From Chloroflexota bacterium (GTDB taxonomy: Bacteria; Chloroflexota; Limnocylindria; Limnocylindrales; CSP1-4), in assembly GCA_030446555.1 (NCBI GenBank), contig JAUJNA010000004.1:205936-238302 (forward strand): 32,367 nucleotides of DNA, given 5' to 3'. Made by a program: the position numbers and the translations under genes. Under the pieces are notes generated by a model. The model worked only from the letters and a program-made list of their open reading frames with translations. It was not told where the DNA came from and ran no database searches. Shown in pieces: positions 1 through 9,043 of this stretch. Position 1 is the first letter of the stretch, and each line of letters opens with the position of its first letter.

Positions 1-190
1 CCCCGGAACGAGCACCTGGCGGCCACGGCGCACATCTCGTCGTAGAGCTCGGGCCAGGCGACGCCGCTGCGCCGGTGGCAGAAGCGGACGAACTCGACGG
101 CCTCCGCTGACACCGGGATCGCCTGCGCGACGGGGGCCGCGGCCTGTTCCTGGCGCCTGTCGGTCAGGGCTGCCCGACGGCCGAGAGCAT
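1..190 (-). CDS. Partial hypothetical protein (runs off the window start)
   Basis: Minus-strand translation gives ...VSAEAVEFVRFCHRRSGVAWPELYDEMCAVAARCSFR with no stop to the window edge; the start codon is unclear. Confidence 0.35.
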
Positions 191-444
191 GGATCGACAA
201 CCCCTCTCCTCGTACTTCACCACGGGCGGCACGGCGTGCCGGGGCAGAAAACGGACGGCACGGTCGCCGTCCACATGCGCGACCGTGCCTCTTGTCACCA
301 CCCGGGATGCCCCCCTGCTCCGCGGGGCGCTTCCTGACCAGCCGGGGAATCCTATGACCGGCGCCTCCCCTCAGGGAAGGATCCTCGTCCACGATCTTCT
401 CCACCGAGTTGTCCACACGCGGCTGGACCGGTGCCGCGACCCGG

Positions 445-1497
445 TCATGCCCCGCCGTTCGTCCGCTCGACGCCCAGTCCAGGATCGCCAAGACGCCACC
501 GGCAGCTCTCGTCGAGCTCCAGCCCGGTGAAGGGCTCGGTCGCGAGGAGCAGGTTGCCGTCGAGGTCGACCCAGTCGGCCAGCCCCGCCAGGGCGGCGGC
601 CGCGGCGATCCCCACGCTCGTCTCCTCCATGCAGCCGAGCATCGTCGCGAAGCCCAGCTCCCTGGCGCGCGTCAGCATGCGCAGCGCCGGCCCCACCCCG
701 CCGCACTTCATCAGCTTCACGTTGACGCCGCGCACGGCGCCGACCAGCGCGTCGAGGTCCTCTTCCGTCTCCGCGCTCTCGTCGGCCACGATGGGCAGCG
801 CCGTCCGCTCCTGGAGCCACCGGAGCTGGTCGATCCGGTGCTGTGGGAAGGGCTGTTCGATGAGCTCCACACCGAGCCGCTCGAGCTCCGGCGCCAGGGC
901 GGCGGCCGGCTCTGGCTGCCAGCCCGTGTTGGCATCGACCCTGATCGGCCCCTGGTAGACCTCTCGCACCCGCTCGAGCGTCTCCAGATCGGCCGGTCCG
1001 CCCAGCTTGATCTTGAGCGCCGGGAAGCGGCCGGCCCGGGCGGCGCGCTGGGCGACCAAGGCCGGCTCGTCGATGCCGATCGAGAAGTCGGTCGGTGGGA
1101 TGTCGGGCGACGTGCCCAGCAGCTCGTGCAGCGGCAGCCCCATACCGCGGGCGACCGCATCGTGGAGGGCGATGTCCAGCCCGGCCTTCGCGGCGTGATG
1201 CCGGCCGATGACAGCGTCCATGGCACATTCCGCGTCGCGCAGCCAGGCCCGCGCGCCGGGGATCTCGGCTGGAGGTGGATCGAGTCTGCCGACGGCTTCA
1301 GCGACCAGCGGCAGGACCACGCCGACCGTACCGGGCGTCTCGCCGTAGTAGCTCACGGGATATGCCTCGCCCAGCCCGCGGAGGCCGTGGTGCTCCAGCT
1401 CCACGATGACCGTCGTCATCTGCCGGTCCGGCTCGTCGCGCGCGATGCGGAAGGGGTCGCGCAAGGCGAGCCGCAGCACCTCCAGGGACACGTTCAT
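445..1497 (-). CDS. dgcA: Enolase-superfamily dipeptide epimerase / N-acyl-amino-acid racemase (DgcA-like)
   Basis: 350 aa ORF with enolase-superfamily motifs ALKIKLGG, RVDANTGW, EQPF, IVADES, VKLMKCGG. Start overlaps the upstream dgcN-like stop (ATGA). Confidence 0.85.
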   Translation of the reverse strand: MNVSLEVLRLALRDPFRIARDEPDRQMTTVIVELEHHGLRGLGEAYPVSYYGETPGTVGVVLPLVAEAVGRLDPPPAEIPGARAWLRDAECAMDAVIGRHHAAKAGLDIALHDAVARGMGLPLHELLGTSPDIPPTDFSIGIDEPALVAQRAARAGRFPALKIKLGGPADLETLERVREVYQGPIRVDANTGWQPEPAAALAPELERLGVELIEQPFPQHRIDQLRWLQERTALPIVADESAETEEDLDALVGAVRGVNVKLMKCGGVGPALRMLTRARELGFATMLGCMEETSVGIAAAAALAGLADWVDLDGNLLLATEPFTGLELDESCRWRLGDPGLGVERTNGGA

Positions 1498-2576
1498 GGC
1501 AGCGCGCTGCGGATGGCGTCGAGCAGCCGCTCCGCGCCGTAGCGGACGGGGTCGTCAGCGACGAGGCCGGTCTCATGGGTCGCGCGGGCGATCTCGGTAC
1601 GGGCCGCCGACTCGGGCAGCCGGTGCGTGTCGAGGGCGACGGCGACGACGCGCGAGGGTCGGACGACGCCGGCCACCTGCTCGTGCAATCGGATGTGTTC
1701 GGGGAGCGACTTGATGCGGGTCCCTCGTCCCTCCCAGCCGTGATGCTCGGTCCGCCCTGGCTGGTGGACCAGCACCATGCCGTGCGGCGTCGCGCCGTGG
1801 ACCAGCCCCAGGGTCACCGACGAGTAGGCCGGGTGGTCGAGCGACCCCTGGCCCTCCACGAAGATCCAGTCGCCCATCTGCTCCGCGCGCTCCACGAGCC
1901 ACTCGACCGTGCCGTTCACGAAGTCGCTCACCAGGCGGTCCACGGGAGCACCCCAGCCCTCGATCATGATGCCGGTCTGGCCCGTGGCCACGAATACGGC
2001 CTCCAGCCCGGCCGCCAGGGCGGACCGCCGCAGCTCCAGCGCCACGCTCATCTTGCCGATGGCGCAATCGGTGCCCACGGTGAGCACGACGTGGCTCCCC
2101 GGCCGGTGCTCGCGCCCACTCGCGACGTCCTGGAACGCCGGCGGGCGACGGTGATCCACGAGCGCCACGCCACGCTCGGTCGCCGCCGCCGCGAACTCCG
2201 GATCGTCCGCCAGGAACTCATGCAGGCCCGAGACGACATCCAGACCGGCATCGATGGCGGCAAGGATCGTGGTTCGCCAGTCCGGCGGGATCCTCCCGCC
2301 CTGTGGTGCGATGCCGATGAGCAGGGCGGTCGGGCTGTGGGCCATCGCCTCATCGAGCGTGGCCACGATGGGGATGTCGTAGGGATCACCCAACCACTCG
2401 CGCACGTTGCGCCCGGCGCGGGTGGAATCGAGGACGGCCACCACCGCATCGCGTCCATAGCGGATGACCCCGATGGCGGTCTTCGAGGCCAGGTCGCCGA
2501 AGGCGCCCTCCGCGAGCACGACGTAGCGGTGACGCGGCCCGGACGGTCGCTGGCTGATTGCGGGCGGTCGGGTCAC
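1494..2576 (-). CDS. dgcN: DUF1611 / DgcN-family protein
   Basis: Motifs LTVGTDCAIGKMSVALEL (P-loop-like), FVATGQTGIMIEGWG, VEGQGSLDHPAYSSVTLGLVHG. GTG start at 2576 chosen within the longer ORF 1494..3041. Confidence 0.8.
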   Translation of the reverse strand: MTRPPAISQRPSGPRHRYVVLAEGAFGDLASKTAIGVIRYGRDAVVAVLDSTRAGRNVREWLGDPYDIPIVATLDEAMAHSPTALLIGIAPQGGRIPPDWRTTILAAIDAGLDVVSGLHEFLADDPEFAAAATERGVALVDHRRPPAFQDVASGREHRPGSHVVLTVGTDCAIGKMSVALELRRSALAAGLEAVFVATGQTGIMIEGWGAPVDRLVSDFVNGTVEWLVERAEQMGDWIFVEGQGSLDHPAYSSVTLGLVHGATPHGMVLVHQPGRTEHHGWEGRGTRIKSLPEHIRLHEQVAGVVRPSRVVAVALDTHRLPESAARTEIARATHETGLVADDPVRYGAERLLDAIRSALP

Positions 2577-2707
2577 GGCGGCGAGTCTAGCCTCACCCGG
2601 ACCCGGCTCGAGCAGGGCTAGGCTGGATCCATGGTCGAAGCACACAGGCGGGAGTTCGATATCGCGCCTGGAGCTCGTGACGATCGACCATCCTGGAAGG
2701 AGGACAC

Positions 2708-2957
2708 GTGCACGGCTCGGGCTTCGTGGAGGTCCCAGGCGGCCGCCTCTACTACGAGGCCGATGGGGCGGGGCATCCGCTGCTGCTGGCCGGGTGGCGT
2801 GATCAACGGTCACCGCATGGCAGAGCTGATGGATGGCGCTCGCCTGGTGGAGTTCCCAGGCGCGGCGCACATGCTGCACCTCGAGCAGCCCGACCGCTTC
2901 ATCCAGCTCACATCGGGGTTCCTGGCCGACGCGGACGCAGCCTCCCCGATGGGATGA
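2708..2957 (+). pseudogene. Alpha/beta hydrolase remnant lacking the catalytic core
   Basis: N-terminal GFVEVPGGRLYYEADGAGHPLLLAG in one frame joined within ~30 nt to C-terminal MAELMDGARLVEFPGAAHMLHLEQPDRFIQLTSGFLAD in another frame; no GxSxG segment. Confidence 0.7.
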
Positions 2958-2961
2958 CGGG

Positions 2962-3366
2962 CTACGGGTCAGCTGGGGCCAGCTGGATCGTTCCCTCCCG
3001 GGCCACGACGCCGAAGTCACGCAGGTCGAAGGTGAGCACAAGACCGCCGCTCCGCTCGGCGCAGGCGATCACCGCGGCGTCCGCGAAGCCGAGCGGCAGG
3101 TCGTCGTAGCGGCTGACCAACGCGCGGATGCGCGGCAGGTCCTCTTCACCGCAATCGAGCGCGAAGGCACCGGATTCGAGATCCCCGAGGAACGGATCCA
3201 GCGTGCCGGGCATCCGCTGCTCGAGGAGGTACCCGATCTCGGCCAGGATGCCGCTCGGCACCAGGTATGGGCTGCCTGCGTCGAGAAGAGCCTCCTTGGC
3301 TCGCTGATGATCGCTGTCGCGACGGTTCAGAAGGCTGAATAGACCTGAGGTGTCCAGGGTGATCAC
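2962..3366 (-). CDS. PIN-domain toxin (VapC-like)
   Basis: VITLDTSGLFSLL...PLGFADAAVIACAERSGGLVLTFDLRDFGVV; acidic PIN residues. GTGA overlap with the upstream RHH antitoxin. Confidence 0.85.
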   Translation of the reverse strand: MITLDTSGLFSLLNRRDSDHQRAKEALLDAGSPYLVPSGILAEIGYLLEQRMPGTLDPFLGDLESGAFALDCGEEDLPRIRALVSRYDDLPLGFADAAVIACAERSGGLVLTFDLRDFGVVAREGTIQLAPADP

Positions 3367-3587
3367 TCGCGACGCCAGTTCGCGCGCAACCAGTCCTCGC
3401 TGTCGCGCCCGCTGAGGCTCTCGTCGGCCCCGACACCGATCGAGCCGGGCAGCGGCGAGGGAGTCGCGGCCAGATAGCGCTCCAGCGCCTGTCGTACGAG
3501 ATCGGCCTGTGGCCTGCCGGTCCGCTTGGCAAGGTCGCGCAGTCGCCGCTGCGTGTCGTCGGGCAGGTATAGCGTCGTCTTGTTCAC
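3363..3587 (-). CDS. Ribbon-helix-helix antitoxin (CopG/VapB-like)
   Basis: VNKTTLYLPDDTQRRLRDLAKRTGRPQADLVRQALERYLA, GTG start at 3587; coupled to the PIN gene. Confidence 0.8.
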   Translation of the reverse strand: MNKTTLYLPDDTQRRLRDLAKRTGRPQADLVRQALERYLAATPSPLPGSIGVGADESLSGRDSEDWLRANWRRE

Positions 3588-3680
3588 GCGGCAATCGTAC
3601 CATACGTCATATGTGGCAATGCCGGCGGGCCTAGTTGCATGACTTGATAATATTTCAGGTTCGATGCAAGGATTCGCACC
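3588..3680. promoter_or_regulatory. Divergent promoter region between the TA module and the ArsR operon
   Basis: AT-rich island TTGATAATATTT in GC-rich DNA; inverted repeat TTGCAT (3635-3640) / ATGCAA (3664-3669). Confidence 0.45.
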
Positions 3681-4016
3681 GTGACGACAGGGAACGTGTC
3701 CATGGTGCTCGGGGCACTGGCCGACCCCACTCGTCAGCAGGTCGTGCAGCTCCTGAGTCAGGGGCCGCAGCGCGCAGGCCGGCTGGCGTCGGCTTCGGGC
3801 GCATCCGCTCCCACCATGAGCCGACATCTACGCGTGCTGCTGGAGGCGGGGATCGTGGCGGACGAACGTCCAGCGCAGGACGCCCGCGGCCGGGTGTTCC
3901 GGCTTCGACCGGAGTCCATCGTGGCGGTGCAGGCGTGGCTCGATCAGCTGCAAGCCCACGGCGACGAACAACTCGCGTCCTTCAAGCGGCACGTGGAAGG
4001 GAGGGGCACGACATGA
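3681..4016 (+). CDS. ArsR-family winged-helix transcriptional regulator
   Basis: VLGALADPTRQQVVQLLSQGPQRAGRLASASGASAPTMSRHLRVLLEAGIVADERP; ATGA overlap with the next gene. Confidence 0.88.
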   Translation: MTTGNVSMVLGALADPTRQQVVQLLSQGPQRAGRLASASGASAPTMSRHLRVLLEAGIVADERPAQDARGRVFRLRPESIVAVQAWLDQLQAHGDEQLASFKRHVEGRGTT

Positions 4017-4855
4017 GCGACTCCCGGTCTCGGTCGTCAGAGGTGGAGGTGAGCGTCGACCCCGCGACCGCGTTCACCGCTTTCACCGACGAGCTCGACC
4101 TGTGGTGGGTCCGCGGGCCGATCAACAGCTACGACGCCGGCAGGCTGGTGGAGATGCGCTGTGAGCCAGGCATCGGCGGGCGGCTCCTCGAGGTCTACGA
4201 CAAGACCACCGGTGAAGGTCTCGAGCTCGCCCGGATCACGGCCTGGGAGCCGGGCAAGCGTCTCTGTTGGCAGAGCTCCCTGGACGACGTGAGGATCGAC
4301 GTGCGATTCGACCGCACCGAGACCGGCACGCTCGTCCGGCTGCAGGCGACCATCCCAGAAGGCGGTTCGGACAAGGGTGGCACCGCCTTCATCCGTGTGA
4401 CCCCCGCTGGTTCCGGGCGTGGGTCGCCAGACGAGACACGACGCCCCACGAGCTCCACGACCTTGCCCGCTTCGGTCTGACGCTCCACTACGCCCGACCC
4501 GCCGCTGCCGCTCGCTGGCTGGCCGCCGCCTTCGGCTTCGAGTCACCCGGTGACCTTCCCAAGGTCGAGGACCCCCTCCCTGACGACGGCGACGAGCAGC
4601 CCTGGATCGAGTTCCACGTCGGCAACTGCTCGCTCATGGTCGATCGGCTCGTCGGCCCTCCGGTCGATCACGCAGCTCACGCACGTGCCGTGGGTGTTCG
4701 TGGACGACCTCGCCGCACACCTGGCCCGCAGCGAGGACCACGGCGCCACCATCGTGCAGGGCATCACGACCCACGGCTACTCGTCATATGTCGCGCTCGA
4801 CGTCGAGGGTCGGAGCTGGAGGTTCGCCCAGGCGCGGCCGACCCAGCCGCGCTAG
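4013..4855 (+). CDS. SRPBCC (AHSA1-type) domain fused to a VOC/glyoxalase domain; two apparent frameshifts
   Basis: SRPBCC part VEVSVDPATAFTAFTDELDLWWVRGPI; then WFRAWVARRDT...LHYARPAAAARWLAAAFGFESPGDLP (frame 1) and THVPWVFVDDLAAHLARSEDHGATIVQG (frame 2). Shifts near 4403 and ~4675. Confidence 0.65.
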
Positions 4856-4976
4856 GACGGAGGGTCCAGCCCTTCGTGGCTCCGCGCGGGGCGGTGTCCT
4901 ACGGCCCAAGGGTCACGTGTCACGGACGGCGGCTAAGGGCCAGGCAGGCGTTGCGCCGAAGCGTCTCATCACGTGA

Positions 4977-5383
4977 TCACGCGCCCTCGACTACGAGGCC
5001 CATCGCGCGCGCGGCGTCCGCCTGACGCCGGTCGAAGGTCAGCACGATATCGTGACCTCGGCAGGCGGTCGGCCGCGGCAAGGTGCACGGCGTCGAGCGT
5101 CCGAACCTCGTACTGACAGCCGATCTCGCCTGCCCGCTCGAGGCAGGCGCGGTCGACCAGGATGACATGGCACCGCTCCCAGTCTTCAAGGAGGCGACGC
5201 CACACCCTCGGCGCTGTCGTCCCGATCGAAGCCGACCCGGCACAGCGTGATCCCGGCCTCGGTGCGCGCTACAGAGGAGACGATCCGCACTCCGGGGTCG
5301 CCGCCCATCTTCCGGAGGACGAGCTGGGTGCCCTCTTCCTCGACATAGCGCTTGACCAGCGCCGAGGTGTCGAGGAACAGCAT
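4977..5383 (-). CDS. PIN-domain toxin, interrupted by apparent frameshifts
   Basis: MLFLDTSALVKRYVEEEGTQLVLRKM... ; EIGCQYEVRTLDAVHLAAADRLP ; GHDIVLTFDRRQADAARAMGLVV in successive frames. Confidence 0.7.
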
Positions 5384-5680
5384 CAGCGATCGCGCAACTC
5401 GCGCAGAACGCTGGAACTCGAGCGGCCTGACGGGGCGGCCACTGGCCGCGGTGGGGCGGCGGCGGTTCGAGTTCGCGGGCGACCACGACGCTGCCCGTCG
5501 CGATCGGCTCGTCCAGGGTGCTAGCGCGCTCCGCGCCGCTGACCGGCCCGATCTCGTCGCCGCCGGAACGCCATCGACCGTGATGATGAGTCGCTCGCCG
5601 GCACGGGCCCGGCGCACCACCCGGCTCGCCTGGTTCCGCAGCTCGCGCACCCGATCCGTTCCACGGCCCGACTGTAGCAC
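5383..5680 (-). CDS. Phd/YefM-type antitoxin, interrupted by apparent frameshift
   Basis: VRELRNQASRVVRRARAGERLIITVDGVPAA / EIGPVSGAERASTLDEPIATGSVVVARELEPP; ends RELRDR* with TGATG overlap to the PIN start. Confidence 0.6.
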
Positions 5681-5739
5681 ATGGACTACGGCCGTCGACG
5701 GCCCAGGTCCTGCGAGACGAGCCACGTATCCTGCCTCCC

Positions 5740-6006
5740 ATGGGCGAGACGATCCGCATCCAGGCGGCGGCTGGAGACACCGATGCCTACCTCGCGCCGG
5801 CGCGAACGACGCCGGGCGCGCCGGTCCTGTTGCTCCACCCGTGGTGGGGCCTGAATCAGACGATCCGCGACCTGGCGGACCGCCTACGTCTACCAGGGCA
5901 TCAAGCACTGGTTCATCGAGCCCGACCGGCCGGAGTTCGACGCCGACGCGACCGAGCTCGCTTACGCGCGGACCGTCGCCTTCCTGCGGAGCAGCTCGGC
6001 ATGTGA
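5740..6006 (+). pseudogene. Dienelactone-hydrolase-family remnant lacking its central domain
   Basis: N-terminal APVLLLHPWWGLNQTIRDLADRL followed directly by C-terminal YQGIKHWFIEPDRPEFDADATELAYARTVAFLR in another frame; core absent. Confidence 0.65.
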
Positions 6007-6080
6007 CCGATCGAGGCAACGAAAGCCCTGATCCGGCCTCGCAGCGCGGAGCGGACTACCGAGTTGTGGGCGAAGCGGGT

Positions 6081-6157
6081 TGGTACCGCATACCGGATTC
6101 GAACCGGTGATCTCCGCCTTGAGAGGGCGGTGTCCTGGGCCTCTAGACGAATGCGGC
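6081..6157 (-). tRNA. tRNA-Glu (CUC anticodon), CCA encoded
   Basis: Reverse complement GCCGCATTCGTCTAGAGGCCCAGGACACCGCCCTCTCAAGGCGGAGATCACCGGTTCGAATCCGGTATGCGGTACCA; anticodon stem CCGCC/GGCGG with loop CTCTCAA; GGTTCGAATCC T-arm. Confidence 0.93.
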
Positions 6158-6249
6158 ACGTGGCCGGCGGCGCTCGGCGAGAACTCTCGCGGCGGCTCCG
6201 AACGTCGGGGAGGATAGCACGGCCACACGGCCCGGCGGGGGCGACCGGC

Positions 6250-7137
6250 TCAGAGGCGGTTCGCCTCGAGGAACGACCGGATGGTGTCGGCCACCTGCTC
6301 GTGACTGCGCTCGCCGACCACCAGGCCGTAGTGCGAGTGGGCGCCGAACCGTTGATGCTCGGCAGCCAACCACCGCGCCAGCCGTTTTCCGTCGGCTGCC
6401 GGGAAGAGCCGATCCAGCCCGCCCGTCAGCACCAGAGTCGGGATGCCACCGAGCGCGTCACGCTCGATGGGAAGCCCTTCCAGCATCTGGCGTCGCGCTG
6501 CACCGGACTCCGCACCCATCAGATGCTGCACCCGACGGACATCGGCTTCGGTCAGGTCGGGGTTCTGGCGGCGGACCTGCTCGGCCGGGCCTGCCCAGCC
6601 GATGAGCTCGTGCCGGAACATCTGCGGCACGAGCCGGACCACGTGCGGACGGCGCCTCGGGCCGGATGGGACGGGGCAGGGCCGGACTGATGAGCACCAG
6701 GCCTGCAGCACCGAGGCGCTCCGCGACCTTGAGTGCCAGCAGCGCCCCGAGACCGTGGCCCACCAGCACCGCTGGCCGGCCCAGTGCCTCGAGGCCGGCT
6801 TCGGCGTCCGCGACGTAGCTGGCCAGGTCCAGGCTGGCAGCAGGTCTGCCGTATCGGACCAGAAGTGAGCGCGCAGGTTCAGCGCGTGTCCTTCCCACCC
6901 CCGCTGCGCGAAGTACGACAGGTAGCGCTGCCACAGCCACGAACCGCCCAGCTCGCCGTGCAGCAGGTACAGCGGCTTGCGACGCGAGCGACGCTCGGGC
7001 AGCCACGACTCGATGTACAGGCCCCGCGCGGGCACGATGATCTCGTCCTTGCGGACGGGGCGCGGCTGGCGTGCCGCCTCAGGGGCCGTGTCCACTTCCG
7101 ACGGTGGCCGCTCATCGACCCCCTCGCGGGTACCCAT
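6250..7137 (-). CDS. Alpha/beta hydrolase with two compensating frameshifts
   Basis: KPLYLLHGELGGSWLWQRYLSYFAQRGW..., central VLVGHGLGALLALKVAERLGAAGLVLISPALP in another frame, then back to IPTLVLTGGLDRLFPAADGKRLARWL. Confidence 0.75.
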   Translation of the reverse strand: MGTREGVDERPPSEVDTAPEAARQPRPVRKDEIIVPARGLYIESWLPERRSRRKPLYLLHGELGGSWLWQRYLSYFAQRGWEGHALNLRAHFWSDTADLLPAWTWPATSRTPKPASRHWAGQRCWWATVSGRCWHSRSRSASVLQAWCSSVRPCPVPSGPRRRPHVVRLVPQMFRHELIGWAGPAEQVRRQNPDLTEADVRRVQHLMGAESGAARRQMLEGLPIERDALGGIPTLVLTGGLDRLFPAADGKRLARWLAAEHQRFGAHSHYGLVVGERSHEQVADTIRSFLEANRL

Positions 7138-7139
7138 CC

Positions 7140-8447
7140 TCAGGCCTCCAGCAGGTGGAAGAGGAGCCCGGTCGGGGCCTTGGGATGGAAGTAGGTCGAC
7201 TTCTGGGGCATCACCGCGCCCTGCTCCGCGACCTCGAGGATCCGTTCGGCCGGGGTCGGGTCCAGGAGGAAGCACGCGTCGCGCTCCGCGCTCTCGACCA
7301 GCCGCACCGCCTCGGCCGGCTCCTTGGTGTACGTCACCCATCCCCGTCCTCGAGGTCGGCCGGCCCGATGCCGGCCAGTCGCCCCAGGGCGATGGCCAGG
7401 ATGTCAGCGTCAAGCCAGCGAACTGCAGGACGGGAGATCGGCTCGGAGGAGCGGCTCGAACGCCTCACGACGCGCATGGAGCAGCCCCTCCCCCGCCGCG
7501 GGTCCAAAGGCCGAAGCGCACCGGTGATCCGGGCGGCCGGGGTCGGGCCATGATGCGCCGCAGCTCATCAGGATCGGTGACAGGGTCCACGTCGAACAGC
7601 GTGGTCGCCGCCGCGCGGAGATCGGCCTGGCGCGGAGCTCCGCTCACGACACGGTGCGTCGCCAGCACCGCCGGCGCCTCGTCGATCCCGTACACGAGCG
7701 CCAGCACGTGGTCGAACGGCTGATCGCTGCCCGCGGCCACCGCCTGTCGGCACTCCGCCTGGTAACGGAGGGCCGTCTCGTAGCGGTGATGACCGTCCGC
7801 GATGGTGAGGGGCGTCGACCGCAGGAGGACAGCAGCTCGCTCGCCGCGGTCGCCTGGGATGCGTCACCGAGATCCACGGGATGCATCCACAGCCGGTGTC
7901 GGATCCCATCACGCGCGACCGTGTCGGCCACCGGATCCGAAGCGGTCATCGCGTCGAGCAGCGCGCCGCTCCCGGCCTGCCCGTGGAGCAGCACGATGGG
8001 GCTGAGGTTGGCGCCCGTGGCACAGAGCAGCTGGTAGCGGTCCTCCTTGGGGCCGGTCATCGTCCGCTCGTGGGCCCGCACGCTGCTGTCAGGCCCCAGC
8101 GGCTCCAGGCGCAGCCGGCCCAGCACCCCTCGTGCCGTCAGCTGCCGTCCGTCAGCCGACAGACAGCGCATCTCGTGCACGTACAGGGATGGCTCCGGAT
8201 CCTGGCGCAGCGTCCCATCGGTGCGCCACTGGGCGAGCGTCCGTGCGGCGCCCTGATACCGGTCGTCCAGGTCACCGGCTGGTGCCGGAGGAAGCTCCAG
8301 GCGTACAGCGTTGTGCGGATCGCGCCGCAGCAGCTCCTGTTGCTGCTCGGGGCTGATGACGTCGTAGGGCGGGCAGAGCACCGCGGCAAGGTCAGGCACG
8401 CGCGCCGGATCGAAGCGCAGCCCCCGGAAGGGGCTCAGGATGGGCAC
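7140..8447 (-). CDS. DUF1015-family protein, apparent frameshifts in the C-terminal half
   Basis: VPILSPFRGLRFDPARVPDLAAVLCPPYDVISPEQQQELLRRDPHNAVRLELP; C-terminal QKSTYFHPKAPTGLLFHLLEA typical of DUF1015. Confidence 0.8.
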
Positions 8448-8562
8448 GCGGCGATGGTACCGGCGCCATCGACTCGCGTGGTGGCGCGAGGCGGCGGGGC
8501 GCCCGGCGCGGGTACCATGGGACGGCACGGATGCACGACCGCGAGTGGATCGGTAGACCCGG

Positions 8563-9024
8563 ATGGGACTCACGGGCACGCGCTTCGTGACGCGCGGACG
8601 CCTCATCGCGGCCCTCGTCCCGGCACTCGCCATCGCAGCATGCGGCTCCGCCGGGGCCTCTCCCACACCGCTGGGACTCACGGAGTTGCGCGTGCTCCTG
8701 GCACGCGATGGCGTCACGACACTCTCTGCCGTCAGCGGCGACTCCGGGTGCCCGGACCGGCCACTCTCCGACAACGCGCTGCACCTCACCGTGACGACCG
8801 CCTCGGACCGGACGCCAAGGGACCTGTACCTGTACCTGTTCCGCGCGCGCGATTTCGACGCCACCAAGGCGACCGTGGATGACTGCTTCGCCGATATCAG
8901 CGCAGCTCGACCCGGCGCGCGCATCGCCCGGATAGACGTGGCTCCATACCGGGCTCTCGGCGTGGACTGGTCCGCCGACCTCCACCGGGCCGTGGAGACG
9001 GCGCTCGCCGAGGCGGCACCCTGA
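8563..9024 (+). CDS. Putative secreted lipoprotein, unknown function
   Basis: N-terminal hydrophobic stretch with lipobox-like LAIAAC-GS; intact 153 aa ORF. Confidence 0.6.
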   Translation: MGLTGTRFVTRGRLIAALVPALAIAACGSAGASPTPLGLTELRVLLARDGVTTLSAVSGDSGCPDRPLSDNALHLTVTTASDRTPRDLYLYLFRARDFDATKATVDDCFADISAARPGARIARIDVAPYRALGVDWSADLHRAVETALAEAAP

Positions 9025-9043
9025 CCGCGGCTAGGATGCGGCG

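Noticed and set aside
371-1576. Long overlapping ORFs on both strands (e.g. 371..1228 -, 409..1542 +) over the epimerase gene
   Set aside because: High-GC shadow ORFs with Arg/Pro/Ala-rich nonsense composition; the 445..1497 frame alone has family motifs.
6081-6157. tRNA-Glu as confirmed mobile-element attachment site
   Set aside because: No integrase, no visible direct repeat of the tRNA 3' end elsewhere in the window.
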